Assembly: GCA_017459345.1 (NCBI GenBank)
Contig: JAFUDC010000091.1
Span: 91,221 to 155,220, forward strand
DNA from: Eubacterium sp.
Lineage (GTDB): Bacteria > Bacillota > Clostridia > Lachnospirales > Lachnospiraceae
Reading direction: 5' to 3'
Length of the DNA: 64,000 bases
Numbering within the stretch: position 1 is the first letter of the stretch; the number at the start of each line of letters is the position of its first letter. Below the pieces are notes generated by a model. That model searched no databases. It had not been told where the DNA came from and worked only from the letters and a program-made list of their open reading frames with translations. A program made the translations under genes and the position numbers. Below are positions 36,493-45,091 of this stretch, in pieces.

Positions 36493-36567
36493 ATTTTCCT
36501 CCAGTCTATGAGCGTCCGTATTTTCGTCATGGTGATTATAAAAATCATATTATGATGCCATCATGAA

Positions 36568-36597
36568 AATGATAATAAGCAATAATGTATTATCATT
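36568..36597. promoter_or_regulatory. inverted repeat next to the cytidylyltransferase promoter
   Basis: AATGATAATA (36568-36577) and TATTATCATT (36588-36597), 10-bp perfect arms. A third half, CATTATCATT, is at 36621-36630. It lies just upstream of the presumed -35 of the minus-strand operon and could be an operator. Confidence 0.4.
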
Positions 36598-36896
36598 ATG
36601 ATGCTGTTGGACTTAAATAACATTATCATTATAATATGTATGGGACAATTTTACAATCTATTTTTCGCGCTGCTTCAATGTTCCTGAAATCTATACCTGC
36701 AGATGATCTCTGGTTTGACAATTAATACTTGATGAATTCTACTGCCTGGAGAACTGTCTTGTTTATGCATTTTCTGATAACATGAGGACCAGGGCAGTTC
36801 CACGCAACGAATACAATGTATGGGGCGAGAGCTGCCCATAGAGCAGATAAATGGTCAAATATAGACAATTTGGTCGAAAATGAAGGTTATATTTCA
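36598..36896. other. intergenic region without a visible gene
   Basis: About 300 bases with no credible ORF on either strand. It contains a TTGACA at 36715 without a good -10, and a GGGCAG / CTGCCC inverted repeat (36792-36837). Confidence 0.4.
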
Positions 36897-36925
36897 TTGA
36901 CTTTCATTATAAGATTATATATAAT
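36897..36925 (+). promoter_or_regulatory. sigma-A promoter of the AGCS symporter gene
   Basis: TTGACT (36897-36902), 17 bases, TATAAT (36920-36925), about 195 bases ahead of the start codon. Confidence 0.8.
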
Positions 36926-36931
36926 CAAAAT

Positions 36932-37120
36932 GTTGATGTGCAATTTACTATGAAATTATAATTATATTTTTCAGACTGCATGAGAATAATCTTGATTTTT
37001 TGAAGGATATGATTTTAGATGATTCATCCCCCCTAAAGAGGAGGGAGTCACATTTTCCCTCATGATGAATCTGTCGGATAGTTCTGCACGAGAAAGATTA
37101 TAGGATAGGAGAGTAAATGT
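36932..37120 (+). promoter_or_regulatory. long structured 5' leader of the AGCS symporter gene
   Basis: An almost 190-base leader. GATTCATC (37021-37028) pairs with GATGAATC (37064-37071) and encloses CCCCCCT...AGGAGGG, which can form an inner stem. Glycine riboswitches are common ahead of this transporter family, but their core sequences are not seen here. Candidate riboswitch or protein-bound leader of unknown type. Confidence 0.35.
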
Positions 37121-38614
37121 ATGAAAATGATTGAACATGTTAACGGCATAGTCAACGGACTTGTATGGGGCTGGCCGGCGCTGATCCTTCTTGGCTTTGT
37201 CGGTGTCCTGATGACCTGTATGACCGGTTTCTTCCAGCTGACACATTTTAAGCACTGGGTGAAGAATACCATTGGCGCCATCTTTGGCGACCGCCATGTT
37301 ACCAGCCATACAGAGGATCATTCTATCTCCCAGTTCCAGTCCCTGTGTACTGCCCTGGCAGCCACAGTTGGTACCGGTAATATCGTAGGTGTTGCCGGCG
37401 CAATCGCAACCGGAGGCCCCGGAGCAGTTTTCTGGATGTGGCTGATCGCATTTTTCGGTATGATGACCAACTACTCTGAGAATGTCCTCGGTATTCTTTA
37501 CCGAAGGAAGAACTCCAAGGGTGCCTGGGCCGGCGGAGCCATGTACTATCTGAAGGATGGTCTGGGAAGCAAGCCCGGATGCAAGACCATCGGTGCGGTT
37601 CTGGCTGTCCTCTTCTCCTGCTTCTGTCTGCTGGCTTCCTTCGGTATCGGCAACATGAGTCAGGTTAACTCCATGGTAACTAATGTTAATACTGCCTTCG
37701 GCATTCCCAAGCTTGCCACAGGTATCTTCCTCTTTATCGCAGTTTCCCTGGTTATCATCGGAGGACTTAAGCGTATTGCTTCCTTCACCGAAAAGATCGT
37801 TCCCTTCATGGTTATCGCTTACCTGATTGGTACCGTAGTGATCATCGTGATGCATATCGGAACTATCCCTGCAGTATTTGTTTCTATCTTTAAGGGTGCA
37901 TTTGCCCTGAAGTCCGTGGGCGGCGGTATCGTCGGCTCCGGTATTGCCCTTGCCATGCAGATGGGGATGAAGCGAGGCGTCTTCTCCAATGAGGCCGGTC
38001 TTGGTTCCTCCGTTATGGTTCACTCCAGCTCCAATGTCAAGGAGCCGGTTCGCCAGGGTATGTGGGGTATCTTTGAGGTTTTCGCTGATACCATCATCGT
38101 ATGTACACTGACCGCCCTGACCATCTTAAGCTGCGGTGCCATCGATCTGACAACCGGTCAGATGACAGAGGCAGCGGAAGCCGTCGGATCCAGTTCCCTC
38201 ATGAGCTACTCCTTCGGTCAGACATTCGGCCGGGCAGGATCTGGCTTCATCGCATTGGCCATTCTGCTTTTTGCCTACTCAACTGTTCTTGGCTGGAGCC
38301 ATTATGGTTCCATTGCCTGTGAGTACCTTTTCGGTGAGAACTCCACCAAGATCTACCGGGTGATATTTGCCGTGATCGTTCTCTTGGGTTCCGTGATGGA
38401 AGCCCAGCTTGCATGGGATATTTCGGATACATTTAACGGTATGATGATGATCCCCAACCTGATTGGCGTTCTGGTATGCTCACCGCTGGTAATGAAATGT
38501 ACCAAAAACTACATAGACAGACACTTCCACGGTGCCAATATCCGTCCTATGCTCTCCATGATCGATGAGATTCAGGAGATGCAGGAGAAGGAGCTTGCTG
38601 AGAGGCCGGAATAA
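37121..38614 (+). CDS. alanine/glycine:cation symporter, AGCS family (497 aa)
   Basis: Sodium-coupled uptake of alanine and/or glycine. The family signature occupies the first third: QSLCTALAATVGTGNIVGVA followed by GGPGAVFWMWLIAFFGM, then GAWAGGAMYYLKDGLG. GVFSNEAGLGSS is the second AGCS hallmark. About eleven membrane segments; length is normal for AlsT/DagA proteins. It is transcribed alone from the promoter at 36897 and ends at a bidirectional terminator. Confidence 0.94.
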   Translation: MKMIEHVNGIVNGLVWGWPALILLGFVGVLMTCMTGFFQLTHFKHWVKNTIGAIFGDRHVTSHTEDHSISQFQSLCTALAATVGTGNIVGVAGAIATGGPGAVFWMWLIAFFGMMTNYSENVLGILYRRKNSKGAWAGGAMYYLKDGLGSKPGCKTIGAVLAVLFSCFCLLASFGIGNMSQVNSMVTNVNTAFGIPKLATGIFLFIAVSLVIIGGLKRIASFTEKIVPFMVIAYLIGTVVIIVMHIGTIPAVFVSIFKGAFALKSVGGGIVGSGIALAMQMGMKRGVFSNEAGLGSSVMVHSSSNVKEPVRQGMWGIFEVFADTIIVCTLTALTILSCGAIDLTTGQMTEAAEAVGSSSLMSYSFGQTFGRAGSGFIALAILLFAYSTVLGWSHYGSIACEYLFGENSTKIYRVIFAVIVLLGSVMEAQLAWDISDTFNGMMMIPNLIGVLVCSPLVMKCTKNYIDRHFHGANIRPMLSMIDEIQEMQEKELAERPE

Positions 38615-38690
38615 AATCCGAGGAACATACAGCATTATATATGAGGTTTCGTCCGTGCGGAATCCTTATAGAATAAATGAAAATGACAAG

Positions 38691-38728
38691 AAAAGCCGTA
38701 ATCCCATGTCCGGAATTACGGCTTTTTT
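38691..38728. terminator. bidirectional terminator between the AGCS and S1-domain genes
   Basis: AAAAGCCGTAAT / ATTACGGCTTTT, 12-bp stem, then TT and a T-run on the plus side and TTCTTGTC on the minus side. Confidence 0.88.
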
Positions 38729-39649
38729 CTAGTTATCCAGCTTGATACCTGCTAAGAGAGCACCAAGACCTGTGGTGGCAGCGCCTTCATCCTTATAGGA
38801 AATGGATGGGCTGTTATCTCTGCGTCTTTCCCGTCTGGGAGCTTCTGATTCATCCTCTGCATCCTTGATGCTAAGGCTGATCTTGCCATCTTCAATCTTT
38901 ACGACCTTGGCCTTCACTTCCTGACCCTTCTTAAGAACTTCACCGGGAGACTCAATGCGCTTAGCGGCAATTCTTGAGATATGAACCAGTCCGGAGATGC
39001 CATCTCCAAGAGCGATGAATGCACCGTAAGGCATGAGGGACTCAACGGTACCTGTCACGATGGAGCCCGGAACGATCTCGTTGATCCTGCGTTCCTTCTC
39101 CTGGCGTCTCTTTTCGAATAATACTTCCTTCACAGAAAGAACCAGACGGTTCTTTGCCTCATCAGCGGTGATAACCTTAGCCTCAACAGTCTTGTTAAGG
39201 AAAGTGTTGGTATCTTCCACATAACCGATGTCAAGATGAGATGCCGGGATAAAGCCTCTAAGTCCCTCCACGTAGGCGATAACGCCCTTATTCACAATAC
39301 CGCCGATCTTCACCGAAAGAACTGTGCCTTCTTCAAGGTACTTGCGCACTGCATCCCAGGCCAGGGACTTGGCGGCATCCTTCACGGAAAGAGCTACATT
39401 ACCCTCTCCGTCATCATCGGAGAGAACAACAGCCTTCACCGGTTCGCCAACTTTCACACTCTGAAGGGAGAAGTCGGGATCCTCACTGTAGTCAGCCTTT
39501 TTCACGATACCCTGTGCATGATAGTTGATATCAAGATAAACTGCCTTGTCATCTACATTCGTGATGATACCTTCTAACACATCACCTTCTTTGAGCTTAC
39601 GGAAGGAAGCTTCAATCTCTTTTTCAAAATCTGCCATGGATTCACTCAT
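38729..39649 (-). CDS. S1 RNA-binding domain protein, ribosomal S1-like (306 aa)
   Basis: Three S1 OB-fold repeats at about residues 20-92, 104-177 and 190-263 (e.g. VPGSIVTGTVESLMPYGAFI and GISGLVHISRI in the third, the canonical form). A short charged, Arg-rich tail ends in TGLGALLAGIKLDN. Such proteins act in mRNA binding during translation and replace the longer proteobacterial S1 in Firmicutes. An AAAGGGG ribosome site lies ahead of the ATG. It could be annotated rpsA, but the three-repeat form differs from the six-repeat protein. Confidence 0.88.
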   Translation of the reverse strand: MSESMADFEKEIEASFRKLKEGDVLEGIITNVDDKAVYLDINYHAQGIVKKADYSEDPDFSLQSVKVGEPVKAVVLSDDDGEGNVALSVKDAAKSLAWDAVRKYLEEGTVLSVKIGGIVNKGVIAYVEGLRGFIPASHLDIGYVEDTNTFLNKTVEAKVITADEAKNRLVLSVKEVLFEKRRQEKERRINEIVPGSIVTGTVESLMPYGAFIALGDGISGLVHISRIAAKRIESPGEVLKKGQEVKAKVVKIEDGKISLSIKDAEDESEAPRRERRRDNSPSISYKDEGAATTGLGALLAGIKLDN

Positions 39650-39681
39650 AATTATAATTCCCCTTTCCTCAAATCGTTAAT

Positions 39682-39711
39682 AGTATAACATTAGAAGTTC
39701 AGGAACTGCAA
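39682..39711 (-). promoter_or_regulatory. promoter of the S1-domain gene
   Basis: Minus strand TTGCAG (39706-39711), 18 bases, TATACT (39682-39687). Confidence 0.5.
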
Positions 39712-39752
39712 GTGTTTTATTTCAGAACTCAGGCATGCATCCTACTTTGCTC

Positions 39753-39781
39753 TTGTAAAAATGGGTTTTTGCCCTTATAAT
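39753..39781 (+). promoter_or_regulatory. promoter of the thioesterase-rluF-ligA operon
   Basis: TTGTAA (39753-39758), 17 bases, TATAAT (39776-39781). It also shows that the thioesterase must start after ~39790, excluding the longer reading frame. Confidence 0.75.
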
Positions 39782-39847
39782 GTAGTTTATCAGTTAAAAG
39801 GACAATATAAGGATGACAGCATTAATTGCAGAAAGTTGAATAATCTA

Positions 39848-40237
39848 ATGAATATAAAACAAGGCATGACAAATACTTTAACCGAAACTGTAACTATAGA
39901 GCGGGCAGCCAGGACTCTGGGCAGCGGCTCCCTCATGGTATATGGCACTCCGGCCATGCTTCTTCTGGTGGAGAAGACTGCAGTAGCCCTGCTGGAGGGG
40001 CAGCTGGACCCGGGTATGACATCGGTAGGTACCAATCTTAATGTGGATCATGTGGCTGCCAGCCCCATAGGCTGCCAGGTCAGCTGCACCGTGGAGCTTA
40101 CAGAGATAGACCGGAAGAGGCTTGTTTTTTCAGTGGAAGTGAGGGATCCTGCGGGAGTCATTGGCAGGGGCACCCACGAAAGGTTTATCGTAGATACGGA
40201 CAAGTTTCAGAAAAGAACGGACGAGAAGCTTGGGTAA
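39848..40237 (+). CDS. FlK-like hotdog-fold thioesterase (129 aa)
   Basis: A small hotdog thioesterase related to fluoroacetyl-CoA thioesterase FlK. The catalytic trio of that enzyme is kept with identical spacing: T34 (GTPAM), E42 (LVEKTA) and H68 (NVDHVAASPIG), compared with T42, E50 and H76 in FlK. The natural substrate in gut clostridia is unknown; the fold alone does not imply fluoroacetate. The ribosome site is weak. It is the first gene of an apparent operon with the pseudouridine synthase and ligA. Confidence 0.85.
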   Translation: MNIKQGMTNTLTETVTIERAARTLGSGSLMVYGTPAMLLLVEKTAVALLEGQLDPGMTSVGTNLNVDHVAASPIGCQVSCTVELTEIDRKRLVFSVEVRDPAGVIGRGTHERFIVDTDKFQKRTDEKLG

Positions 40238-40266
40238 AATGTAAACAATGATCATTGGGAGATATG

Positions 40267-41037
40267 ATGAATGACAATACCAAACCGGTCTCTAAAGATC
40301 CGGTTCGTTTGAATAAATACTTAAGTGATGCCGGCGTCTGCTCCAGACGGCAGGCCGACCGCTATGTGGAGGCCGGACGGATTACCGTGGATGGGCAGCC
40401 GGCAGTCATGGGGCAGAAGATCCTGCCCTCCCAGACAATCTGTCTGGATGGAAAACCTGTCTCAGTCAGCCGCAGACGAATTATCCTGGCGGTCAATAAG
40501 CCCCAGGGCATTGTCTGCACCACGGAAAAAAGAGAAAAAGATAATATTGTGGATTTTATCGGATATTCGGAGAGGATATATCCCATGGGCCGGCTGGATA
40601 AGGACTCGGAAGGCCTGATTCTCATGACCAACGATGGTGAGCTGATGGATCAGATTCTCCGTGCCAGGAATTATCATGAGAAAGAGTATCTGGTGAGGGT
40701 CAACAGGCCGGTGACTATGGATTTCTTAAAGAAAATGCGGTCAGGCGTGCCCATTCTTGACACAGTAACCAGACCCTGCAAGGTGGAAAAGGTCGGTCCC
40801 TATATGTTCAAGATCGTGCTGACGCAGGGGCTGAACCGGCAGATCCGCCGCATGTGTGAAGCTCTGGATTACCGGGTCCGCTGGCTTAAGAGGGTCCGGA
40901 TCATGAACATCAACCTGGATGGGCTGCCGGTGGGTCAGTACCGGGAGATTAAGGGAGAAGAACTGAGGAAGCTTGAGCTTATGTTGAAGCAGGACCCGAA
41001 GAAGAGTGCCGGGGAGAATCGTAATAAAGATGAATAA
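40267..41037 (+). CDS. rluF: 23S rRNA pseudouridine synthase, RsuA/RluB/RluF family (256 aa)
   Basis: Isomerises uridine to pseudouridine in rRNA. An N-terminal S4 RNA-binding domain (~11-60; RLNKYLSDAGVCSRRQAD) and the catalytic domain with D111 in PMGRLDKDSEGLILMTNDG. LTQGLNRQIRRMCEALDYRV is the C-terminal family motif, and the RIMNINLDGLPVGQYRE ending favours RluF over RluB. The start at 40267 is chosen for its spacing from GGGAG (40257-40261). It overlaps the ligA start, suggesting coupled translation. Confidence 0.9.
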   Translation: MNDNTKPVSKDPVRLNKYLSDAGVCSRRQADRYVEAGRITVDGQPAVMGQKILPSQTICLDGKPVSVSRRRIILAVNKPQGIVCTTEKREKDNIVDFIGYSERIYPMGRLDKDSEGLILMTNDGELMDQILRARNYHEKEYLVRVNRPVTMDFLKKMRSGVPILDTVTRPCKVEKVGPYMFKIVLTQGLNRQIRRMCEALDYRVRWLKRVRIMNINLDGLPVGQYREIKGEELRKLELMLKQDPKKSAGENRNKDE

Positions 41038-43018
41038 AAAAGAAAGAATCAAAGAATTAACAGAGCTGCTTCGGGATGCTGCCAGAGCCTATTATCAGGA
41101 AGACAGGGAGATTATGTCCAATCTGGAATATGATACCCTCTATGATGAGCTGGCGGCTCTGGAGAAGGAGACAGGCATTGTACTGGCGGGGAGTCCCACC
41201 GTGCAGGTGGGCTATGAGGTTCTCAGTGAGCTTACCAAGGTGCCCCATGAGAGCCCCATGCTGTCCCTGGACAAGACCAAGAGCCCGGAAGCCCTCTCTG
41301 ACTGGCTGGGGGACCAGAAGGGGATGCTGTCCTGGAAGATGGACGGTCTTACCGTGGTCCTAACCTACAGGGAGGGGCAGCTTGACCGGGCCGTGACCCG
41401 GGGCAACGGGGTGATCGGCGAAGTGATCACCAACAATGCCCGGGTATTTCAGAACCTGCCCTCCCGGATCCCCTTTGAAGGAGAGCTGACACTCCGGGGT
41501 GAGGCGGTCATCCGCTACTCGGATTTTGAGAAGATAAACGAGCGTATCGAGGATGTCAGCGCCCGCTACAAGAACCCCAGAAACCTGTGCAGCGGGTCTG
41601 TCCGGCAATTAAATAACAAAATAACGGCGGAAAGAAATGTGTTCTTTTTCGCATTTTCTCTGGTAAGTGCCTCGGGCTATGCACTCAGCAATTCCTTTGA
41701 GGAGAACATGCTGTGGCTCTCCAGCCTGGGCTTCGAGATCGTGCCCTATCAGATGGTTACGGCAGATACCATTGTCGACGCTATAGGTACATTTGCCGCT
41801 AAGATTACGAAGAATGACTTTCCCTCTGACGGCCTGGTGCTGATCTATGATGACATCGCCTATGGCAATTCCCTGGGGGCAACTGCGAAATTCCCCAGGA
41901 ACTCCATTGCCTTCAAGTGGGCTGATGAGGAGGCGGAAACTACCCTGACAGATATAGAGTGGAGCCCATCCAGAACCGGACTGATCAACCCCATCGCCCT
42001 TTTTGAACCTGTTGAGCTTGAGGGCACCACGGTGAGCCGGGCCAGCCTGCACAACCTAAGCATCATGGACGGGCTGGAGCTTGGCATTGGAGACCGGATC
42101 AAGGTATACAAGGCCAACATGATTATTCCCCAGCTTTCTGATAACCTGACCAGAAGCGGGGGATACCCCGTGCCGGACCACTGCCCCGCCTGCGGCGGCC
42201 CCACTCAGATCCGCATGGATAATGATGTGAAGACTTTATATTGTGCCAATCCCTACTGCAGTGCCAAGAAGATCAAGCTCTTCAGTCATTATGTCAGCCG
42301 GGATGCCATGAACATCGACGGTCTGTCGGAGGCAACTCTGACCAAGATGATCGACCAGGAATTCGTCAGTGAGCTCTACGATCTCTATACCCTGGACCAG
42401 TACAAAGATCAGATCATAGCCCTTGAAGGCTTTGGGGTCAAATCCTACGCCAACCTGATAACATCAATCGAAAACTCCCGGGAGACAACTCTCTCACGTT
42501 TTATCTATGCTCTGGGTATTCCCAATGTGGGAGCATCGAATGCCCGGCTTATCTGCAGACATTTTGCTGAGTTGAAGAATGCAGATGTAGAGAGGCAGCT
42601 GGACAGAATCATGCACGCTGACCCGGAGGATATCATGCGCATTGAAGGCATCGGTGCAGTCATCGCTGACAGCATCCGGGATTACTTTGATAACGAGCAC
42701 AACCGGAAGGTCATCGCTAAGCTTCGGGAATACCTTACATTTGCTGAGGCTGCCCCTGCCGGGGAAGATGACCCCCAAAAACAGAGCCTGCTGGGGAAGA
42801 CTTTCGTCATCACCGGATCCGTGGAACATTTTAAGAACCGGAAGGAGCTTAAGGAGAAGATTGAGTCCCTGGGCGGCAAGGTGACCGGGTCGGTTACCGG
42901 CAAGACGGACTATCTGATTAATAATGACCTGACATCAGGTTCATCGAAGAACAAGAAGGCCAAGGAACTGGGAGTGCCTATTATTTCCGAGGAGACTTTC
43001 CTGGATATGATTAAATAA
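41030..43018 (+). CDS. ligA: NAD-dependent DNA ligase (662 aa)
   Basis: Seals nicks in replication and repair using NAD. The adenylated lysine is K103 in SWKMDGLTVV (KxDG motif). A four-Cys zinc finger (CPACGG and CANPYCSAKK), helix-hairpin-helix repeats (GIPNVGASNARL, IEGIGAVIADSI) and a C-terminal BRCT domain (~590-662; GKTFVITGSVEHF, GGKVTGSVTGKTDYLI) complete the standard architecture. The start at 41030 lies within the end of the pseudouridine synthase gene. Confidence 0.96.
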   Translation: MNKKERIKELTELLRDAARAYYQEDREIMSNLEYDTLYDELAALEKETGIVLAGSPTVQVGYEVLSELTKVPHESPMLSLDKTKSPEALSDWLGDQKGMLSWKMDGLTVVLTYREGQLDRAVTRGNGVIGEVITNNARVFQNLPSRIPFEGELTLRGEAVIRYSDFEKINERIEDVSARYKNPRNLCSGSVRQLNNKITAERNVFFFAFSLVSASGYALSNSFEENMLWLSSLGFEIVPYQMVTADTIVDAIGTFAAKITKNDFPSDGLVLIYDDIAYGNSLGATAKFPRNSIAFKWADEEAETTLTDIEWSPSRTGLINPIALFEPVELEGTTVSRASLHNLSIMDGLELGIGDRIKVYKANMIIPQLSDNLTRSGGYPVPDHCPACGGPTQIRMDNDVKTLYCANPYCSAKKIKLFSHYVSRDAMNIDGLSEATLTKMIDQEFVSELYDLYTLDQYKDQIIALEGFGVKSYANLITSIENSRETTLSRFIYALGIPNVGASNARLICRHFAELKNADVERQLDRIMHADPEDIMRIEGIGAVIADSIRDYFDNEHNRKVIAKLREYLTFAEAAPAGEDDPQKQSLLGKTFVITGSVEHFKNRKELKEKIESLGGKVTGSVTGKTDYLINNDLTSGSSKNKKAKELGVPIISEETFLDMIK

Positions 43019-43096
43019 GCGCAGCCTTAAATGCAGACAAAGGAATAACAGATAATAAGCCGGCAGCATTTACCGGTAGAAAAGAGATGATAAATT

Positions 43097-44026
43097 ATGC
43101 CAATTAGGATTAATGCAGATTTACCTGCAAAAAAGATACTGGAAGATGAGAATATATTTGTGATGGACTATGAGAGAGCCATGAGTCAGGACATCCGTCC
43201 CCTGGAGATTGTGATCATGAACCTCATGCCCACCAAGCAGGCTACGGAGCTGCAGCTGCTTAGAAGCCTTTCCAACACACCCCTGCAGGTGGACATAATC
43301 TTCTTAAAAACGGAGAGCCATGATGCCAAGAATGAGTCCGCCACCCACATGGATACCTTCTATCAGGGATTCTCTGAGATAAAAGACCAGTATTTTGACG
43401 GTCTGATTATCACTGGAGCCCCTGTGGAAACTCTGGAGTTCGAGGAAGTGGACTACTGGCCGGAAATCAAGGAAATCATGGAGTGGTCCAAAACTCATGT
43501 CACCTCCACCTTCCACATCTGCTGGGCCGCCCAGGCAGCCCTCTACTACCACTACGGCGTGCGCAAGCAGGAACTGCCGGAGAAGATTTTCGGTGTCTTT
43601 GAGCACAAAACCATCCACTCCAAGCCCATGCTGATGAGGGGATTTGATGATGTGTTCAAAGCCCCTCACTCCAGACATACTGCTATTGTGCGGGAGGATG
43701 TGGAGAACAATCCGGCTCTCACCATCCTGGCAGACTCCGATGTGGCAGGGCCATTTATCATCATGGCCAAGCAAGGCCGGCAGATTTTCGTCATGGGTCA
43801 CCCGGAATATGGTGTACATACTCTTGAGAGAGAGTATCAGAGGGATTTGAACAAAGGAATGGATAATGTACCATTTCCCCATGACTACTTTAAGCATGAT
43901 GATCCCGACCAGGGACCGGTCAAGTCCTGGCGCTGCCACGCCAATGCATTATATACAAACTGGCTGAATTATTACGTATATCAGATGACCCCGTATATCA
44001 GGGATGAAATTAAGGATATGAAATAG
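43097..44026 (+). CDS. metA: homoserine O-acetyltransferase, MetA type (309 aa)
   Basis: Activates homoserine for methionine synthesis. The catalytic Cys is C142 (FHICWAAQAA), with H235 and E237 in GHPEYG. Residue 111 is Glu (GAPVETLEFEEVDYW) where the E. coli succinyltransferase has Gly; this position is known to switch the enzyme to acetyl-CoA, so the database label succinyltransferase would be misleading. No SAM or T-box leader was recognised in the 78-base gap after ligA. Confidence 0.95.
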   Translation: MPIRINADLPAKKILEDENIFVMDYERAMSQDIRPLEIVIMNLMPTKQATELQLLRSLSNTPLQVDIIFLKTESHDAKNESATHMDTFYQGFSEIKDQYFDGLIITGAPVETLEFEEVDYWPEIKEIMEWSKTHVTSTFHICWAAQAALYYHYGVRKQELPEKIFGVFEHKTIHSKPMLMRGFDDVFKAPHSRHTAIVREDVENNPALTILADSDVAGPFIIMAKQGRQIFVMGHPEYGVHTLEREYQRDLNKGMDNVPFPHDYFKHDDPDQGPVKSWRCHANALYTNWLNYYVYQMTPYIRDEIKDMK

Positions 44027-44138
44027 CCATAAACCGCATGGATAAAGGCCCTGAGCCTGATAGATTGTGAACAATATATGTACTGGAGATATTTCCTGAG
44101 TTTACATAAATTCACATAAAATCACGCTATTTCACGGC

Positions 44139-44182
44139 AAAATGGAGTCAAAATGGAGTCAAAACCTGAAGAAAATGGAGTC
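44139..44182. repeat. three copies of AAAATGGAGTC
   Basis: The 11-mer occurs at 44139-44149, 44150-44160 and 44172-44182, downstream of metA in a gene-free AT-rich stretch (44027-44315). Confidence 0.8.
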
Positions 44183-44240
44183 AGATAATTAATATCATTT
44201 TTAAAAAATTGAAAAGGGATAAGTGTATAAAAGTATGTAT

Positions 44241-44280
44241 TGAAAGTCGCTGTCACCTGCTTAGGTGATGGCGACTTTCA
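44241..44280. terminator. hairpin downstream of metA
   Basis: TGAAAGTCGC + TCACCT paired with AGGTGA + GCGACTTTCA around a 2x2 internal loop, apical loop GCTT; 16 pairs. There is no T-run, so termination is uncertain. A second hairpin GGGCATCG / CGATGCCC is at 44307-44328. Confidence 0.5.
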
Positions 44281-44315
44281 AATTATTATCCTATTGCGTT
44301 CAAAAAGGGCATCGT

Positions 44316-44460
44316 TGCTGCGATGCCCTCTATTGCTGCCGTAAGCTTGCCAAAACCTTTGTCCGACGTTATAATACAGGTAACCAGGATAGATTTTTCG
44401 TGAATCCCTAATCAGGCGATTACGAGTGATGAATAATAGGAGACGGTATATGCAGACAAA
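44316..44460 (+). repeat. 145-bp promoter module, copy 1
   Basis: Near-identical, without length change, to 48472-48616. It contains TTGCCA (44347-44352), 17 bases, TATAAT (44370-44375), an AATAGGAGACGG ribosome site and the first codons MQT of the gene at 44450. Confidence 0.92.
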
Positions 44461-45076
44461 TAAAGTAGTTATAACAAGTATTGAAACGGGTATGAGAGAA
44501 GCATTGGAGATGACAGAAAACCTGGGATTGGACCAGGGGCTTGATAAAAAGAATAGCCTACATTTAAGGCTTCTTGCCGAGGAGCTGATTGGGCTGATGC
44601 GGGGCATCACGGATGAGGCAAGTGCCGATTACTGGATAGAGTATGATGGAAATCAATTTGAACTTCACCTTACATCGGACGTAACGCTGAACCGAAAGAT
44701 GAGAGAAGAGATTTTGTCTGTGTCCAGTACAGGAGATAACGCCGCTGCAAAGGGTTTTATGGGAAAACTGAAAGACATGATTGCTGTTGCATTACTTCCG
44801 GATGAATCCGGGAAGAATATATTATCGGGCTTGTCACTTGGCCTGTCAGGTATCGCTGTCAATACCAGTCCCCAGGCGCAGCAGGCTTCCCTTGATGCGT
44901 TAAACTGGTCCATGCAGAGATACAAGTCTGCTATTGAGGCTGACGGATCCGGTATAGAGGATATAGAAGAGAAAAAATATGAACTGGAGCACTCCATTGT
45001 GGCGAGCATTGCAGACGAGGTGACGGCCAGTGTGAAGGGATCTCATGTAGAAGTAATCATACAAAAGACTTTTTGA
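44450..45076 (+). CDS. RsbW-like ATP-binding protein (208 aa)
   Basis: Resembles the HATPase fold of anti-sigma factor kinases as found in many Lachnospiraceae. LHLRLLAEELIGLMRGI takes the N-box position, followed by a beta-hairpin YWIEYDGNQFELHLTSD and the later AAAKGFMGKLKDMI. The N-box Asn appears replaced by Glu, so kinase activity is doubtful. Residues 140-208 are charged and end in a strand ASVKGSHVEVIIQKTF. Its promoter, ribosome site and first codons come from a module shared with the solute-binding protein gene at 48606. No sigma factor is adjacent. Confidence 0.6.
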   Translation: MQTNKVVITSIETGMREALEMTENLGLDQGLDKKNSLHLRLLAEELIGLMRGITDEASADYWIEYDGNQFELHLTSDVTLNRKMREEILSVSSTGDNAAAKGFMGKLKDMIAVALLPDESGKNILSGLSLGLSGIAVNTSPQAQQASLDALNWSMQRYKSAIEADGSGIEDIEEKKYELEHSIVASIADEVTASVKGSHVEVIIQKTF

Positions 45077-45091
45077 GGAAAAAAACCTATG

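Noticed and set aside
36932-37120. glycine riboswitch ahead of the AGCS symporter
   Set aside because: The conserved glycine-aptamer core sequences were not found.
36971-38023. 350-codon minus-strand frame opposite the AGCS gene
   Set aside because: A shadow of a clear transporter gene; the translation is His/Gly/Asp-rich and non-protein-like.
44307-44328. GGGCATCG/CGATGCCC hairpin as a terminator
   Set aside because: The T-run is on the minus strand, where no gene ends; on the plus strand the tail is only TCTATT. Kept as a hairpin note.
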